A DNA stretch of 64,000 bases, from positions 248,001 to 312,000 of the forward strand of contig NZ_LMDS01000005.1 of assembly GCF_001425865.1 (NCBI RefSeq), read 5' to 3'. Positions within the stretch are counted from its first letter, which is position 1, and every line of letters starts with the position of its first letter. The DNA comes from Rhizobacter sp. Root404. Lineage in GTDB: Bacteria > Pseudomonadota > Gammaproteobacteria > Burkholderiales > Burkholderiaceae_C. Below the pieces are notes generated by a model. It was not told where the DNA came from. It saw only the letters and a program-made list of their open reading frames with translations, and made no database searches. Both the position numbers and the translations under genes were made by a program. This document shows, one piece after another, positions 18,739 through 27,366 of this stretch.

Positions 18739-19566
18739 TCAGTGCTTGCTCCCCATGTAGATCGCCTGCACCTGCGCGTCGCCTTCGATCTCGGCGGGCG
18801 AGCCGGTGCGCAGCACGCGGCCGTTGTGCATCACGGTGACGCGGTCGACGACCCGCAGCGCGATGTCCAGGTCGTGCTCGATCAGCACGAAGCTCATGTG
18901 CGCCGGCAGCGAGGTCAGCAGCGCGACCAGCTCGCGGCGTTCGGCCGGCGACAGCCCCGCGGCCGGCTCGTCGAACAGGATCAGCCGCGGCGCGCCGGCC
19001 AGCGCCATGCCGATCTCGAGCTGGCGCTGCTGGCCGTGCGCCAGGTTCGCGACCAGCTCGTCGGCGATGTGCGACAGGCGCGCGCGCTCGAGCAGGTCGT
19101 CGGTCGCCACGGTCGACGCCTGGTGGGCACGCGGCCGCATGAAGCTGAACCGGCCACTGGCGACGCCGCGCACCGCGAGGAACAGGTTGTCGCGCACCGT
19201 CAGGTCGCGGAACAGCAGCGAGGATTGGTAGGTGCGCCGCAGCCCCTTGCGGATGCGCTCGTGCGGCGGCAGGTCGGTGATGTCCTCGCCGAAGAAATGG
19301 ATCCGGCCCGCGGTCGGCGGGAAGTCGCCGGTGATCGCGTTGAACAGCGTGGTCTTGCCCGCGCCGTTCGAGCCGAGGATCGCGTACTTCTGGCCGGCGG
19401 CGACGTTCAGCGACACGTCGTCGACGGCCCGCAGCGCGCCGAAGGCCCGCGTCACGCCGCTCAGGGTCAGCGCGTCGCCGGAGAGCAGCTGCCCGCCGGG
19501 GTTCGTCGCCGATGCGGCCGCCGCGCCGCGCGGCGCCGCTGTCCTGAGCGAGGTGATCGAGGCCAT
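18739..19566 (-). CDS. livG: Branched-chain amino acid-type ABC transporter ATPase LivG
   Basis: 275 residues. ATPase of a HAAT-family (Liv-type) importer: Walker A GSNGAGKT (65-72), Q-loop YQSSLLF, signature-like LAHGQQRQLEIGMAL (the usual LSGGQ is replaced by LAHGQ, as in LivG proteins), Walker B LILFDEPAAGLSP and the switch LIEHDLDIAL. It has an unusually long N-terminal extension of about 30 residues rich in Ala/Gly/Ser before the ABC domain; a later start is possible but no better codon stands out. It follows the binding-protein gene by 20 bases. The transported solute need not be an amino acid. Confidence 0.92.
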   Translation of the reverse strand: MASITSLRTAAPRGAAAASATNPGGQLLSGDALTLSGVTRAFGALRAVDDVSLNVAAGQKYAILGSNGAGKTTLFNAITGDFPPTAGRIHFFGEDITDLPPHERIRKGLRRTYQSSLLFRDLTVRDNLFLAVRGVASGRFSFMRPRAHQASTVATDDLLERARLSHIADELVANLAHGQQRQLEIGMALAGAPRLILFDEPAAGLSPAERRELVALLTSLPAHMSFVLIEHDLDIALRVVDRVTVMHNGRVLRTGSPAEIEGDAQVQAIYMGSKH

Positions 19567-19586
19567 CGTCGCGTTGCCTTCCCGAC

Positions 19587-20840
19587 TTACTTCCTGCAGT
19601 CCGGCACGTCGCGGGTGCCCAGGCCCATCTTCTTGAAGTCCGCTTCCGGCAGGCCGAGCGTCTGCGAGATGTTCGGCACCGACTTGACCACCTTGTTGTA
19701 GAACGAGCCGTCGGCCGCCTTGGCCACTTCGGTGATGTAGGTCGTGCCGACGCCGTTGCGGTTGGCGTCGATCTTCACGTCGCCGGCCGGGCCCTTGAAG
19801 TTGGTCTTCTGCAGCGCGTCGCGGTACGCCTTCTGGCCGCCGGACAGGTCACCCTTGACCGCGTCGAGCGCATCGAGCGCCGCCTTGGTATTGATGTAGT
19901 ACAGGTACGCGAACAGCGACGGGCTCGGGAAGCCGTCCTTGAAGTTGGCCTTGTAATCGGCGACGAACTTCTTCCACTCCGGCGTGTCGATCGAATCGGC
20001 CATCGGCCCGGCCGAGGCGGTGCCGAGCAGCGATTCGCGGCGCTTGCCCTTGAAGTTCAGCACCGTCTGGTCGACCGTGATCGAGCCGCCGACCATCGGC
20101 TTGTCGCCGCCGGCCTGCTCGTACTGGGTCAGGAAGTTGACGGCGTCGGAGCCGCCGAGCACGACCACCAGCGCGTCGATGTCCTTCGGGATCTTCGCGA
20201 TCACCGACGAGTAGTCCTTGGTGCCCAGCGGCACCCACGCCTTGTCGAGCACCTTGCCGCCCTTGGCGCAGTAGCTGGCCATGAAGCCCTGCACCTGCGA
20301 GTACGGGAAGCCGTAGTCCTCGGCGATCAGGTAGACCTTCTTGTAGCCCTTGCCGAGCGCGTGCTCGCCCAGGCCCACCATCCACTGCGCGCCCTCGGTG
20401 TTGAAGCGGTAGAAGTTCGGCGCCGGGTCGGTCAGCGTGGCCGCCTGCGCGCCGGACGAGCCGTTGATGAAAGTCACGTTCGGCTGCGTCTTCGCGTAGT
20501 TCTTGACCGCGATGCCTTCGTCGCCCGACAGCGGGCCGATCATGATCTGGACCTTGTCCTGCTCGACCGCCTTGCGGGTCGAGTTGACCGCCTTGTCCGG
20601 CGTCGCGTCGGACGAGACCTTGACGAACTCGATCTTCTTGCCGCCGGCCATGCCGTTCTTCTGCTTCAGCGCCAGGTCGGCGCCGCGCATGCCGTCCTGC
20701 CCCGGCGCCGCGAACGGGCCTTCCAGCGAGGCCAGCAGCCCGACCTTCAGCGTCTCCTGGGCCTGCGCGAAGCCGACCACCGCGAACGTCGCCGCGGCGC
20801 CGATCAGGCTCCGCGCGAATACCTTGCCGTACTTGCTCAT
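19587..20840 (-). CDS. livK: Periplasmic substrate-binding protein of the Liv-type ABC importer
   Basis: 417 residues. A signal peptide (ARSLIGAAATFAVVGFAQAQ) is followed by ETLKVGLLASLEGPFAAPGQ, the start of the Peripla_BP_6 fold. Later motifs include DATPDKAVNSTRKAVEQDKV, IGPLSGDEGIAVK and SSGAQAATLTDPAPNFYR. It delivers the solute to LivH/LivM. An AGGAG about seven bases upstream supports this ATG, which overlaps the livM stop (ATGA). The protein is longer than the E. coli LivK and belongs to the branch common near aromatic and amide catabolic genes, so an aromatic acid or amide ligand is conceivable; that is inference. Confidence 0.92.
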   Translation of the reverse strand: MSKYGKVFARSLIGAAATFAVVGFAQAQETLKVGLLASLEGPFAAPGQDGMRGADLALKQKNGMAGGKKIEFVKVSSDATPDKAVNSTRKAVEQDKVQIMIGPLSGDEGIAVKNYAKTQPNVTFINGSSGAQAATLTDPAPNFYRFNTEGAQWMVGLGEHALGKGYKKVYLIAEDYGFPYSQVQGFMASYCAKGGKVLDKAWVPLGTKDYSSVIAKIPKDIDALVVVLGGSDAVNFLTQYEQAGGDKPMVGGSITVDQTVLNFKGKRRESLLGTASAGPMADSIDTPEWKKFVADYKANFKDGFPSPSLFAYLYYINTKAALDALDAVKGDLSGGQKAYRDALQKTNFKGPAGDVKIDANRNGVGTTYITEVAKAADGSFYNKVVKSVPNISQTLGLPEADFKKMGLGTRDVPDCRK

Positions 20841-22009
20841 GTCTCGCTCCTGCTCTTCGTTGATGAATGCGGTCTGTGCCGCGGGTGAGTGACACGGTTC
20901 GACGACAGGCGAGTGCGCAGCTTCTGCCACAGCCCCAGCAGCCCGTCGGGAGAGAAGAGAACGATCGCGAGGAACACGCCGCCGATCACGAGGTTGAAGC
21001 GTTCGCGGTCGACCAGGTCGATCGCGAAGTTCTGCAGCAGCACGAACACGATCGCGCCGATGAACGCGCCGATCGGGTGCCGCATGCCGCCGAGCACGGC
21101 GACGATCAGGATGTTGATCATCGCGCCGGTGCCCACCGTCCCGGGGGAGATCCGGCCGTTGTACCAGACCATCAGCACGCCGCCGACCGCGGCGAGGAAG
21201 CCGGTGACCGCATACGCGCCGACCCGGTGCGCGGTGACGTTGAAGCCCAGCGAGGCCATGCGCCGCGGGTTGTCGCGGATGCCCTGCAGCGCGATGCCGA
21301 ACGGCGCGCGGATCAGGTGCTTGACGAAGAAGTACCCCGCCGCTGCGCACGCCAGAACCAGGAAATAGAACGCCAGCGGCTGCGCGAAGTCGATGCCGAA
21401 GACGGTCGGCGCGGCCAGCTTGCTGAAGCCCTGGAAGCCGTTGAACAGCGTGTAGTTCTGCTGCGCGAGGTAGAAGAATGCGACGCCGATCGCCAGCGTG
21501 ATCATGATCGTGTAGATGCCTTCGGTGCGTACCGAGAGCCAGCCGATCGCCGCGGCGAACACGGTGGCCAGCGTGAGCGCGAACGCCAGCGCCAGCCACC
21601 ACGGCCAGCCCAGGCTGATCGCGGCGTTGCTGCTGCTGCCGAAGATCGCCAGCAGGTACGCCGCGAAGCCGGCGACCGTCATCTGCGCCAGCGACACCAT
21701 TCCGCCGTAGCCGCCGAGGAAGGTCAGCGACAGCGCGATGAGGCCGAGCGCGAGCGACTGCGCGCCGATCTGGAAGGTGAAGAACGGCGTCGCGAAGAAC
21801 GGGTAGGCGAGCACGAACGCGGCGACGATCGCGTGGCGCCAGCGCACCGTGCGCAGCCGGCTCGCGAGCCAGGTATATGGGTCGGCAGAGGGCCGCGGTA
21901 ATGTGTCCGTGGGCCGCAGCGGCTGCACGACACCACCGTGCGACGCGCGCGCGGCGGTGGCCGCCGCCGCCGACGAATTCATCGCCCTGCGCCACTGCGC
22001 TGCGCTCAC
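20837..22009 (-). CDS. livM: Liv-type ABC transporter permease LivM
   Basis: About 390 residues. Inner membrane permease with eight to ten hydrophobic helices. Typical LivM landmarks are LGLIALSLTFLGGYGGMVSLAQM and GIALQGIRDNPRRMASLGFN (the EAA-like loop contacting the ATPases), followed by AVLGGMRHPIGAFIGA. The GTG start overlaps the livH stop (GTGA) with GGGGAAG just upstream; an ATG nine codons later is the alternative. A cytoplasmic N-terminus of about 55 residues precedes the first helix, longer than usual. The end overlaps livK by four bases. Confidence 0.92.
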   Translation of the reverse strand: MSAAQWRRAMNSSAAAATAARASHGGVVQPLRPTDTLPRPSADPYTWLASRLRTVRWRHAIVAAFVLAYPFFATPFFTFQIGAQSLALGLIALSLTFLGGYGGMVSLAQMTVAGFAAYLLAIFGSSSNAAISLGWPWWLALAFALTLATVFAAAIGWLSVRTEGIYTIMITLAIGVAFFYLAQQNYTLFNGFQGFSKLAAPTVFGIDFAQPLAFYFLVLACAAAGYFFVKHLIRAPFGIALQGIRDNPRRMASLGFNVTAHRVGAYAVTGFLAAVGGVLMVWYNGRISPGTVGTGAMINILIVAVLGGMRHPIGAFIGAIVFVLLQNFAIDLVDRERFNLVIGGVFLAIVLFSPDGLLGLWQKLRTRLSSNRVTHPRHRPHSSTKSRSET

Positions 22010-22953
22010 GTGTTCTTCCCCATCAGCCCGCGCGGCTTGAACGCCAGCGCGACGACCATGATCACGAAGGTGAACACGACGCTGTAGGTCGGTGCGTAGG
22101 CGAGGCCGAACTGCTCGGCCAAGCCGATCAGCAGCGCGCCGATCGCGGCACCGACGACGCTGCCCATGCCGCCGACGATCACGACGACCAGCGACGCCAG
22201 CAGGTAGCGTGTGTCCTCGCCGGGCGAGATCGACAGCGCGGTGCCGCCGACGACGCCGGCCAGCCCGGCCAGCCCGGCGCCGATCGCGAAGGTCAGCGCG
22301 AACACCAGCTGCACGTTGACGCCCGAGGCTGCGAGCATGCCGCGGTCGTCGACGCCGGCGCGGATCATCATGCCGATGCGGGTGCGGGCCAGCAGAAGCC
22401 ACAGGCCGACACCGATCGCGATCGAGGCGAGCAGCACCGCGAGGCGGTAGGTCGGGAACTTGTTGATCAGCGGCAGCGTCGTCGAGCCGTAGATCCACGA
22501 GGGCGGGTCGAAGGTGTAGATCTCCGCGCCCCAGATCCACAGCATCAGGTCGGCCAGCACGATCGACAGGCCGATCGTCACCAGCGTCTGGCGCAGGTCC
22601 TGGCCCTGCATGTGGCGGAACACGAGCAGCTGCATCGCCAGGCCGAGGATCGCCGAGGCGAGGAAGCCCGCGATCACCGCCAACACCCACGAGCCGGTGC
22701 GCTCGCCGACGAACCAGCCGACATAGGCACCGAACAGGTACAGCGAGCCGTGCGCGAGGTTGACGTTGCGCATCAGCCCGAACACCAGCGTGAAGCCGCT
22801 GGCGACCAGGAAGTACAGCGACGCGAGCGTCAACCCGTTCAGCAGCGTCTTGAAGAACAGCGACGGGTTGTCGGGGATCGCCCAGGCCGCGAACACGACG
22901 ACCGGGCCGCCGAACAGCAGCCACAGCGCCCACTGCTTGCGCGTCAGCGTCAT
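22006..22953 (-). CDS. livH: Liv-type ABC transporter permease LivH
   Basis: 315 residues, strongly hydrophobic. The stretches NGLTLASLYFLVASGFTLVF and MRNVNLAHGSLYLFGAYVGW are the conserved N-terminal part of LivH, and GMMIRAGVDDRGMLAASGVN is the coupling loop that meets the ATPases. VVGGMGSVVGAAIGALLIGL follows. It pairs with LivM to form the membrane channel. The ATG overlaps the stop of the upstream amidohydrolase by four bases, so permease and amidohydrolase are translated together, which ties the importer to hydrolysis of an amide-like substrate. Confidence 0.93.
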   Translation of the reverse strand: MTLTRKQWALWLLFGGPVVVFAAWAIPDNPSLFFKTLLNGLTLASLYFLVASGFTLVFGLMRNVNLAHGSLYLFGAYVGWFVGERTGSWVLAVIAGFLASAILGLAMQLLVFRHMQGQDLRQTLVTIGLSIVLADLMLWIWGAEIYTFDPPSWIYGSTTLPLINKFPTYRLAVLLASIAIGVGLWLLLARTRIGMMIRAGVDDRGMLAASGVNVQLVFALTFAIGAGLAGLAGVVGGTALSISPGEDTRYLLASLVVVIVGGMGSVVGAAIGALLIGLAEQFGLAYAPTYSVVFTFVIMVVALAFKPRGLMGKNT

Positions 22954-24233
22954 GCGGCCCGACCCCACGCGCGCTGCGAGGCGATCGCCGGCGCCTTCGC
23001 GAACACGCCGTCCTTCATCACCGCGAGGATGCGCTTCGGATCGCGCAGGATCGCCAGATTGGCGAGCGGATCGCCATCGACCAGCAGCAGGTCGGCGAGG
23101 TAGCCGTCCTTGACGACGCCGAGCTCGTCGGGCTTCATCATGATCTGGCCGCCGTACAGCGTGGCCGAGCGGATCGCCTCCATCGGCGTGAAGCCGAGGT
23201 ACTTGACGAAGAATTCCAGGTCGCGCGCGTTCTGGCAGTGCGGCGTGAACGCGAAGCCGTAGTCGCCGCCGGGCAGCACGCGGATGCCGCGCTTGTGCAT
23301 CTTGGCGAGCGATTCCTGGGCGGCGTCCCATTCGATCTGGTAGCCCATCTGCGTGGCCATCGCGTTGGTGATGCCGAAGGCCTCGGCCTCGTACAGCATC
23401 GCGTAGAGGATCGCGATGCCGGGCGCGACGAACACGCGGTCCTTCGCGGCCTCAAGCATGTCCAGCGCCTCGTTGTCGACGAAGCTCGCGTGGTAGATCA
23501 GGTCGATGCCGTGGCGCAGGGCCTGCTTGACGCTTTCGGACGAGCGGGCGTGGGCGATGCCGCGCTTGCCGCGGATCTTGACCTCGCGCATCGCGGCGGC
23601 CACTTCCTCGTCCAGCATCCAGGTCGTCTCGGACGGCGACTGCGGCGTGAAGTTGTCGCCCGACAGGTTCAGCTTGATCGAGTCGACGCCGTACTTCAGG
23701 AACAGCCGCACCGCCTTGCGCATCTCGTCGGCGCCGCTGATGTTGACGCCGAAGCTGAACTCGGGAAAGGGCAGGTGCGGCAGCGTCTCGTCGCCCAGGC
23801 CGCCGAGCACGGTGATCTCCTGGCTCGCCGCGAGGTAACGCGGGCCGGGAATCTGGCCGGCGTTGATCGCGTTGCGGATCACCACGTCGAGCCGCGGCTT
23901 GGCGCAGGCGGCGCCGACGCAGGAGGTGAAGCCGGCCTCGAGGTAGCGCTTCGCGACCTTGGCGCACCACAGCACATGCTCCTCGAGCGGCATGGTCTGG
24001 ATGGCCGCGAGCGTGGCCGCGTCGTTCCACGAGAAATGGGTGTGGGCCTCGCACATCCCCGGCATCAGGGTGGCGCCGGCACCGTCGATCACGACGGCGT
24101 TGCCGCTGGCGATGGCCGCGGTGCTGCGGCCGACCTGGCGGATGCGGTTGCCCTGGACCAGCACGCTGCCGGTGAACGGGTTCTGGCCGGTGCCGTCGAG
24201 GATGCGGACGTTGGTGAAGAGGGTGTCTGCCAT
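22950..24233 (-). CDS. Amidohydrolase family protein, copy 1 (prolidase/imidazolonepropionase-like)
   Basis: 427 residues. Metal-dependent amidohydrolase: AHTHFSWND carries the HxH pair, KYGVDSIKLNLSG a lysine that could be the carbamylated ligand, AHARSSESVKQAL and YHASF further histidines, and GGDYGFAFTP the catalytic Asp. The closing 'GYLADLLLVDGDPLANL' is the beta-sandwich typical of the superfamily. No signal peptide, so cytoplasmic. The next gene upstream is a paralogue with the same motifs in the same order. Substrate unknown; cyclic amides or acyl-amino acids are usual in this branch. Confidence 0.88.
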   Translation of the reverse strand: MADTLFTNVRILDGTGQNPFTGSVLVQGNRIRQVGRSTAAIASGNAVVIDGAGATLMPGMCEAHTHFSWNDAATLAAIQTMPLEEHVLWCAKVAKRYLEAGFTSCVGAACAKPRLDVVIRNAINAGQIPGPRYLAASQEITVLGGLGDETLPHLPFPEFSFGVNISGADEMRKAVRLFLKYGVDSIKLNLSGDNFTPQSPSETTWMLDEEVAAAMREVKIRGKRGIAHARSSESVKQALRHGIDLIYHASFVDNEALDMLEAAKDRVFVAPGIAILYAMLYEAEAFGITNAMATQMGYQIEWDAAQESLAKMHKRGIRVLPGGDYGFAFTPHCQNARDLEFFVKYLGFTPMEAIRSATLYGGQIMMKPDELGVVKDGYLADLLLVDGDPLANLAILRDPKRILAVMKDGVFAKAPAIASQRAWGRAA

Positions 24234-24244
24234 CGCGGTGCTCC

Positions 24245-25540
24245 TCACGCGGCCCAGCGCGTCGTCGACCGAACGGCGCCGCGCACGTCGGGCGCGCGGT
24301 GGAACTCGCCGTCCTTCATCACCGCCAGGATGCGGGCCTTGTCCTGCAGCACGGTGATGTCGGCGAGCGGGTCGCCGTCGATCAGCAGGATGTCCGCCAG
24401 GTACCCCTCGCGGATGTAGCCGAGCACCTTGCCCATCCGCATCATCGGACCGCCCCAGGCGGTGGCCGACAGCAGCGCCTCCATCGTGCTCATGCCGACG
24501 TACTTGACGAAGTACTCGAGGTCCTTCGCGTTGGTGCCGTGCGGCGTCCACGCGAAACCATAGTCGCCGCCCGGCAGGATGCGGATTCCGCGCTTGCGCA
24601 TCGCGCGCATGCTCTCGATGGCCGCTTCCAGCTCGCGGTGGTAGCCCATCTTCTTCGTGACCTCGGGCGTCAGGCCCCACTCGCTGGCGTGGTGGCAGGT
24701 GTTGATCAGCCAGGCCAGCCCGGGGGCGATGAAGTGCTCGGTCTTGTGGGCCTCGAGCAGGTCGAGCGCCTCCTCATCGGTGAAGCTCGCGTGGTAGATC
24801 ACCTCGATGCCCTGCCGCACGCATTGCTTGACGGCCCAGCTGGAACGCGCGTGCGCCGCGACGCGCTTGCCCCAGGCCTTGGCCTCCTCGACGCAGACGC
24901 GAATCTCCTCCGCGGTGAACTGGCTCATCTCGCTCGGCATGCCGGTGATCGACTCGCCCGAGAGATTGATCTTCACGGAGTCGACGCCGTACTTCGCGAA
25001 CATCCGCACGCAGCGGCGCATCTCCTCCGCGCCGCTGACGATCGCGCCGAACGCGAACTCCGGTTGCGGCAGGTGCGGCTGTGTCGTGTCGCCCAGGCCG
25101 CCCGGCACGGTGATCTCCTGGCTGGCGGCGAGGTAACGCGGGCCGACGATCGTGCCGTCGTTGATCGCGTTGCGGGTGACCACGTCCAGCCGGGGCTTCG
25201 CGGCGGCGGCGCCGACGCAGCTGGTCCAGCCCATGTCGAGGTAGCGCTTCGCGACCTCGGCGCACCACAGGATGTGCTCCTCGGGCGGCATGCGCTGAAT
25301 CGCGTCGAGGCTCGGCTGGTCGTTCCACGAGAAATGGGTGTGCGCCTCGACCATGCCCGGCATCAGGAAGGCGCCGGCCCCGTCGATCACCTGCGCGCCG
25401 GCGACCGGCATCGAGCGGGCGCCGAAACCGGTGCGCGTGACGCGCGAGATGCGGTTGCCCTGCACCAGCACGTCGCCGGTGAACGGCGCCTCGCCGCCGC
25501 CATCGAAGACGCGCACGTTGGTGAACATCACGTCGGCCAT
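24245..25540 (-). CDS. Amidohydrolase family protein, copy 2 (paralogue of the next gene)
   Basis: 431 residues. Same architecture as its neighbour: AHTHFSWNDQ (HxH), YGVDSVKINLSG with the possible ligand lysine, AHARSSWAVKQCV, YHASFTDEEALDL, GGDYGFAWTPHG with the catalytic Asp, and GYLADILLIDGDPLAD. Both copies keep all visible metal ligands, so both should be active; they differ most between the YHASF motif and GGDYG, the region that lines the pocket, which suggests different substrate preference rather than redundancy. It starts two bases after the alpha/beta hydrolase gene and ends 11 bases before copy 1. Confidence 0.88.
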   Translation of the reverse strand: MADVMFTNVRVFDGGGEAPFTGDVLVQGNRISRVTRTGFGARSMPVAGAQVIDGAGAFLMPGMVEAHTHFSWNDQPSLDAIQRMPPEEHILWCAEVAKRYLDMGWTSCVGAAAAKPRLDVVTRNAINDGTIVGPRYLAASQEITVPGGLGDTTQPHLPQPEFAFGAIVSGAEEMRRCVRMFAKYGVDSVKINLSGESITGMPSEMSQFTAEEIRVCVEEAKAWGKRVAAHARSSWAVKQCVRQGIEVIYHASFTDEEALDLLEAHKTEHFIAPGLAWLINTCHHASEWGLTPEVTKKMGYHRELEAAIESMRAMRKRGIRILPGGDYGFAWTPHGTNAKDLEYFVKYVGMSTMEALLSATAWGGPMMRMGKVLGYIREGYLADILLIDGDPLADITVLQDKARILAVMKDGEFHRAPDVRGAVRSTTRWAA

Positions 25541-25542
25541 GC

Positions 25543-26340
25543 TCAACTCCTTGCGTGGGCGGCCAGGAACTCGCGCAACTCGCGCTGGCAGTCCTCGGGC
25601 CGCTCGATCGGCGTCCAGTGGCCGCAACGCGGCAGCACCACCACCCGGGTGTTCTTCGCGGCGTGCAGCCGGTCCGCCATCGCGCGCACCGATTGCGGCG
25701 GGGCGACGCCGTCCTCGTCGCCGGTCACGAGCAGCACCGGCGCGGTGATGGTCTCGACCGCGGCCGGCTGCGCGCCGGCCAGCGCCTCGCAACTGCGCGC
25801 ATAGGCGTCGCCGTCCTGCCGCAGCAGGCTCTCGCGCACAAAGGCCACGGCCACCGGCTGGCGCTGGCGCGTGTCGGCGGAGATCGCCGCGTTCAGCAGC
25901 GCCTGCGTGATCTCGTGCATCGCGGCCAGGCCTTCGCGCGCCTTGGCGGCGCGCGCGGTGATCGCCGTGCGGGCCGCCTCGGGCGGCGCGATCAGCGGGC
26001 CGAACAGCGCGACCGAAGCGACGAGCTTGGGATGCGCCGCGGCGATGTGCTGCACAACGATCGTGCCCATCGAGTGGCCGAGCCAGTGCGCGCGCTCGAT
26101 GCCGAGCCGCTCGCACACGCCGAGCACCGCGGCGACGTAGCCGTCGATCGACAAGGCGCCCTCGACCCGCTGCGACCGGCCGCTGCCCGGCAGGTCGATG
26201 CGAATGACCCGGTGGCGCGCCAGCGCCGGCATCAGCGGCGTCCAGGTGCTGGAGCTGCCGCCCAGGCCGTGCACGCAGACGACGACCGGGCCTTCGCCGT
26301 CGTCGTCCACCGCGATGCGGTGGATCAGGTGGAATGCCAT
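25543..26340 (-). CDS. Alpha/beta hydrolase (carboxylesterase/enol-lactonase-like)
   Basis: 265 residues. Begins MAFHLIHRIAVDDDGEGP, then CVHGLGGSSSTWTPL (oxyanion), RIDLPGSGRS, nucleophile elbow WLGHSMGTIVVQ, Asp in VTGDEDGVAPP and His in RCGHWTPIERPE. This is the 3-oxoadipate enol-lactonase/meta-cleavage hydrolase type, which in catabolic operons often opens lactones or cleaves C-C bonds. Together with the FAH-family gene immediately upstream (three bases between them) the pair looks like the later steps of a ring or side-chain degradation route. Cytoplasmic; no signal peptide. Confidence 0.87.
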   Translation of the reverse strand: MAFHLIHRIAVDDDGEGPVVVCVHGLGGSSSTWTPLMPALARHRVIRIDLPGSGRSQRVEGALSIDGYVAAVLGVCERLGIERAHWLGHSMGTIVVQHIAAAHPKLVASVALFGPLIAPPEAARTAITARAAKAREGLAAMHEITQALLNAAISADTRQRQPVAVAFVRESLLRQDGDAYARSCEALAGAQPAAVETITAPVLLVTGDEDGVAPPQSVRAMADRLHAAKNTRVVVLPRCGHWTPIERPEDCQRELREFLAAHARS

Positions 26341-26343
26341 GGC

Positions 26344-27203
26344 CTACTCGAACCGGTTCTCGATCGCGCCGATGCCGTCGATCTCGATGCGCACGACGTC
26401 GCCGCGCTTCAGCCACTGCGGCGGCTTCAGCCCCATGCCGACGCCGGCCGGCGTGCCGGTGGCGATCACGTCGCCGGGGTGGAGCGTGATGCCGCGCGAG
26501 CAGGTCTCGATCAGGCTCGGGATGTCGTGGATCAGGTCCTTCGTCGAACCGTCCTGGCGCAGCGCGCCGTTGACCCAGCCCCGCACGCGGGTCTCACGGC
26601 CATCGAGCTCGTCCGCATCCACGGGCCCATCGGGCAGAAGGTGTCGAAGCTCTTGCCGAGGTCCCACTGCTGGTGGCGCATCTGCACGTCGCGCGCGGTC
26701 ACGTCGTTGACGATGGTGTAGCCGAACACGTGGCCCATCGCGTGCGAGCGCGGGATGTCACGCCCGCCGCGCCCGATCACCACGGCCAGTTCCGACTCGT
26801 AGTCGATCTGCGCCGAGACCTGCGCGCCCGGCAGGCGCACCGTATCGAACGGGCCGACCACGCACTGCGGCAGCTTGGTGAAGACGATCGGCCACGGGTC
26901 CTCGAGCGGCATGGACTCGCGGAACACCGTGCCGGCCAGTTCCTTCGCGTGGGCGTGGTAGTTGCGGCCGACGCAGAACAGGCTGCGCAGCGGCTGCGGC
27001 AGCGGCGCGCGCAGCGTCAGCACCTCGACCGGCAGCCGGGCGCTGGAGGGCGAGGGCAGCGGCTCGCCGCGGGCCAGCGCTTCGATCAACGCCAGCACGC
27101 CGCGCGCCGGATCGGCGACCGCAAGCGGCGTGGCCTCGCGACCGTCCGGCGAGATCGTGCCGACGTGATCGCGTCCGCCCCATTGCCAGCTGGCCATGCG
27201 CAT
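26344..27203 (-). pseudogene. Fumarylacetoacetate hydrolase-family gene with a frameshift
   Basis: Two overlapping frames together make one FAH-family protein of about 285 residues. The first (from ATG 27203, MRMASWQWGGRDHVG) runs through FCVGRNYHAHAKEL, DYESELAVVIGRGG and VNDVTARDVQMRHQQWDLGK to FCPMGPW. The second continues from ADELDGRETRVRGWVNG through DVIATGTPAGVGMG to the end. Between Trp (26619-26621) and Ala (26614-26616) only two bases remain where relatives have three residues, consistent with loss of seven bases. Either the gene is inactivated or the read is wrong here. It is the first gene of the operon, opposite the TetR gene. The intact enzyme would hydrolyse a beta-diketone or decarboxylate an oxo-acid. 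Confidence 0.85.
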
Positions 27204-27270
27204 CGAGTCTTGTCTCCGTGGTGCCCCGCGGTTCTTGCCGGAAGTCCGGCCGACGCGGGATCGGTGAATA

Positions 27271-27286
27271 TGAGACTTGCGTCTCA
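27271..27286. promoter_or_regulatory. Palindromic operator candidate TGAGAC-N4-GTCTCA
   Basis: TGAGACTTGCGTCTCA is a perfect 6-4-6 inverted repeat in the 163-base gap between the divergent TetR gene and the catabolic operon, about 80 bases from the TetR start and 70 from the operon start. The 10-mer GGGATCGGTG occurs on both sides (27257-27266 and 27291-27300). TetR-type regulators usually bind such palindromes in the shared promoter region, so this is the likely binding site of the adjacent regulator. Confidence 0.6.
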
Positions 27287-27366
27287 AATCGGGATCGGTG
27301 CATCATACGTGCCGACCCCCGACCTCTACAAGCGATGCCATCCCTTCCCGACCCCGGACAAACCCC

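Noticed and set aside
26344..27203. Two separate small FAH-family genes
   Set aside because: The two frames join exactly at a conserved FAH segment, each holding only part of the domain, so one frameshifted gene is the simpler reading.
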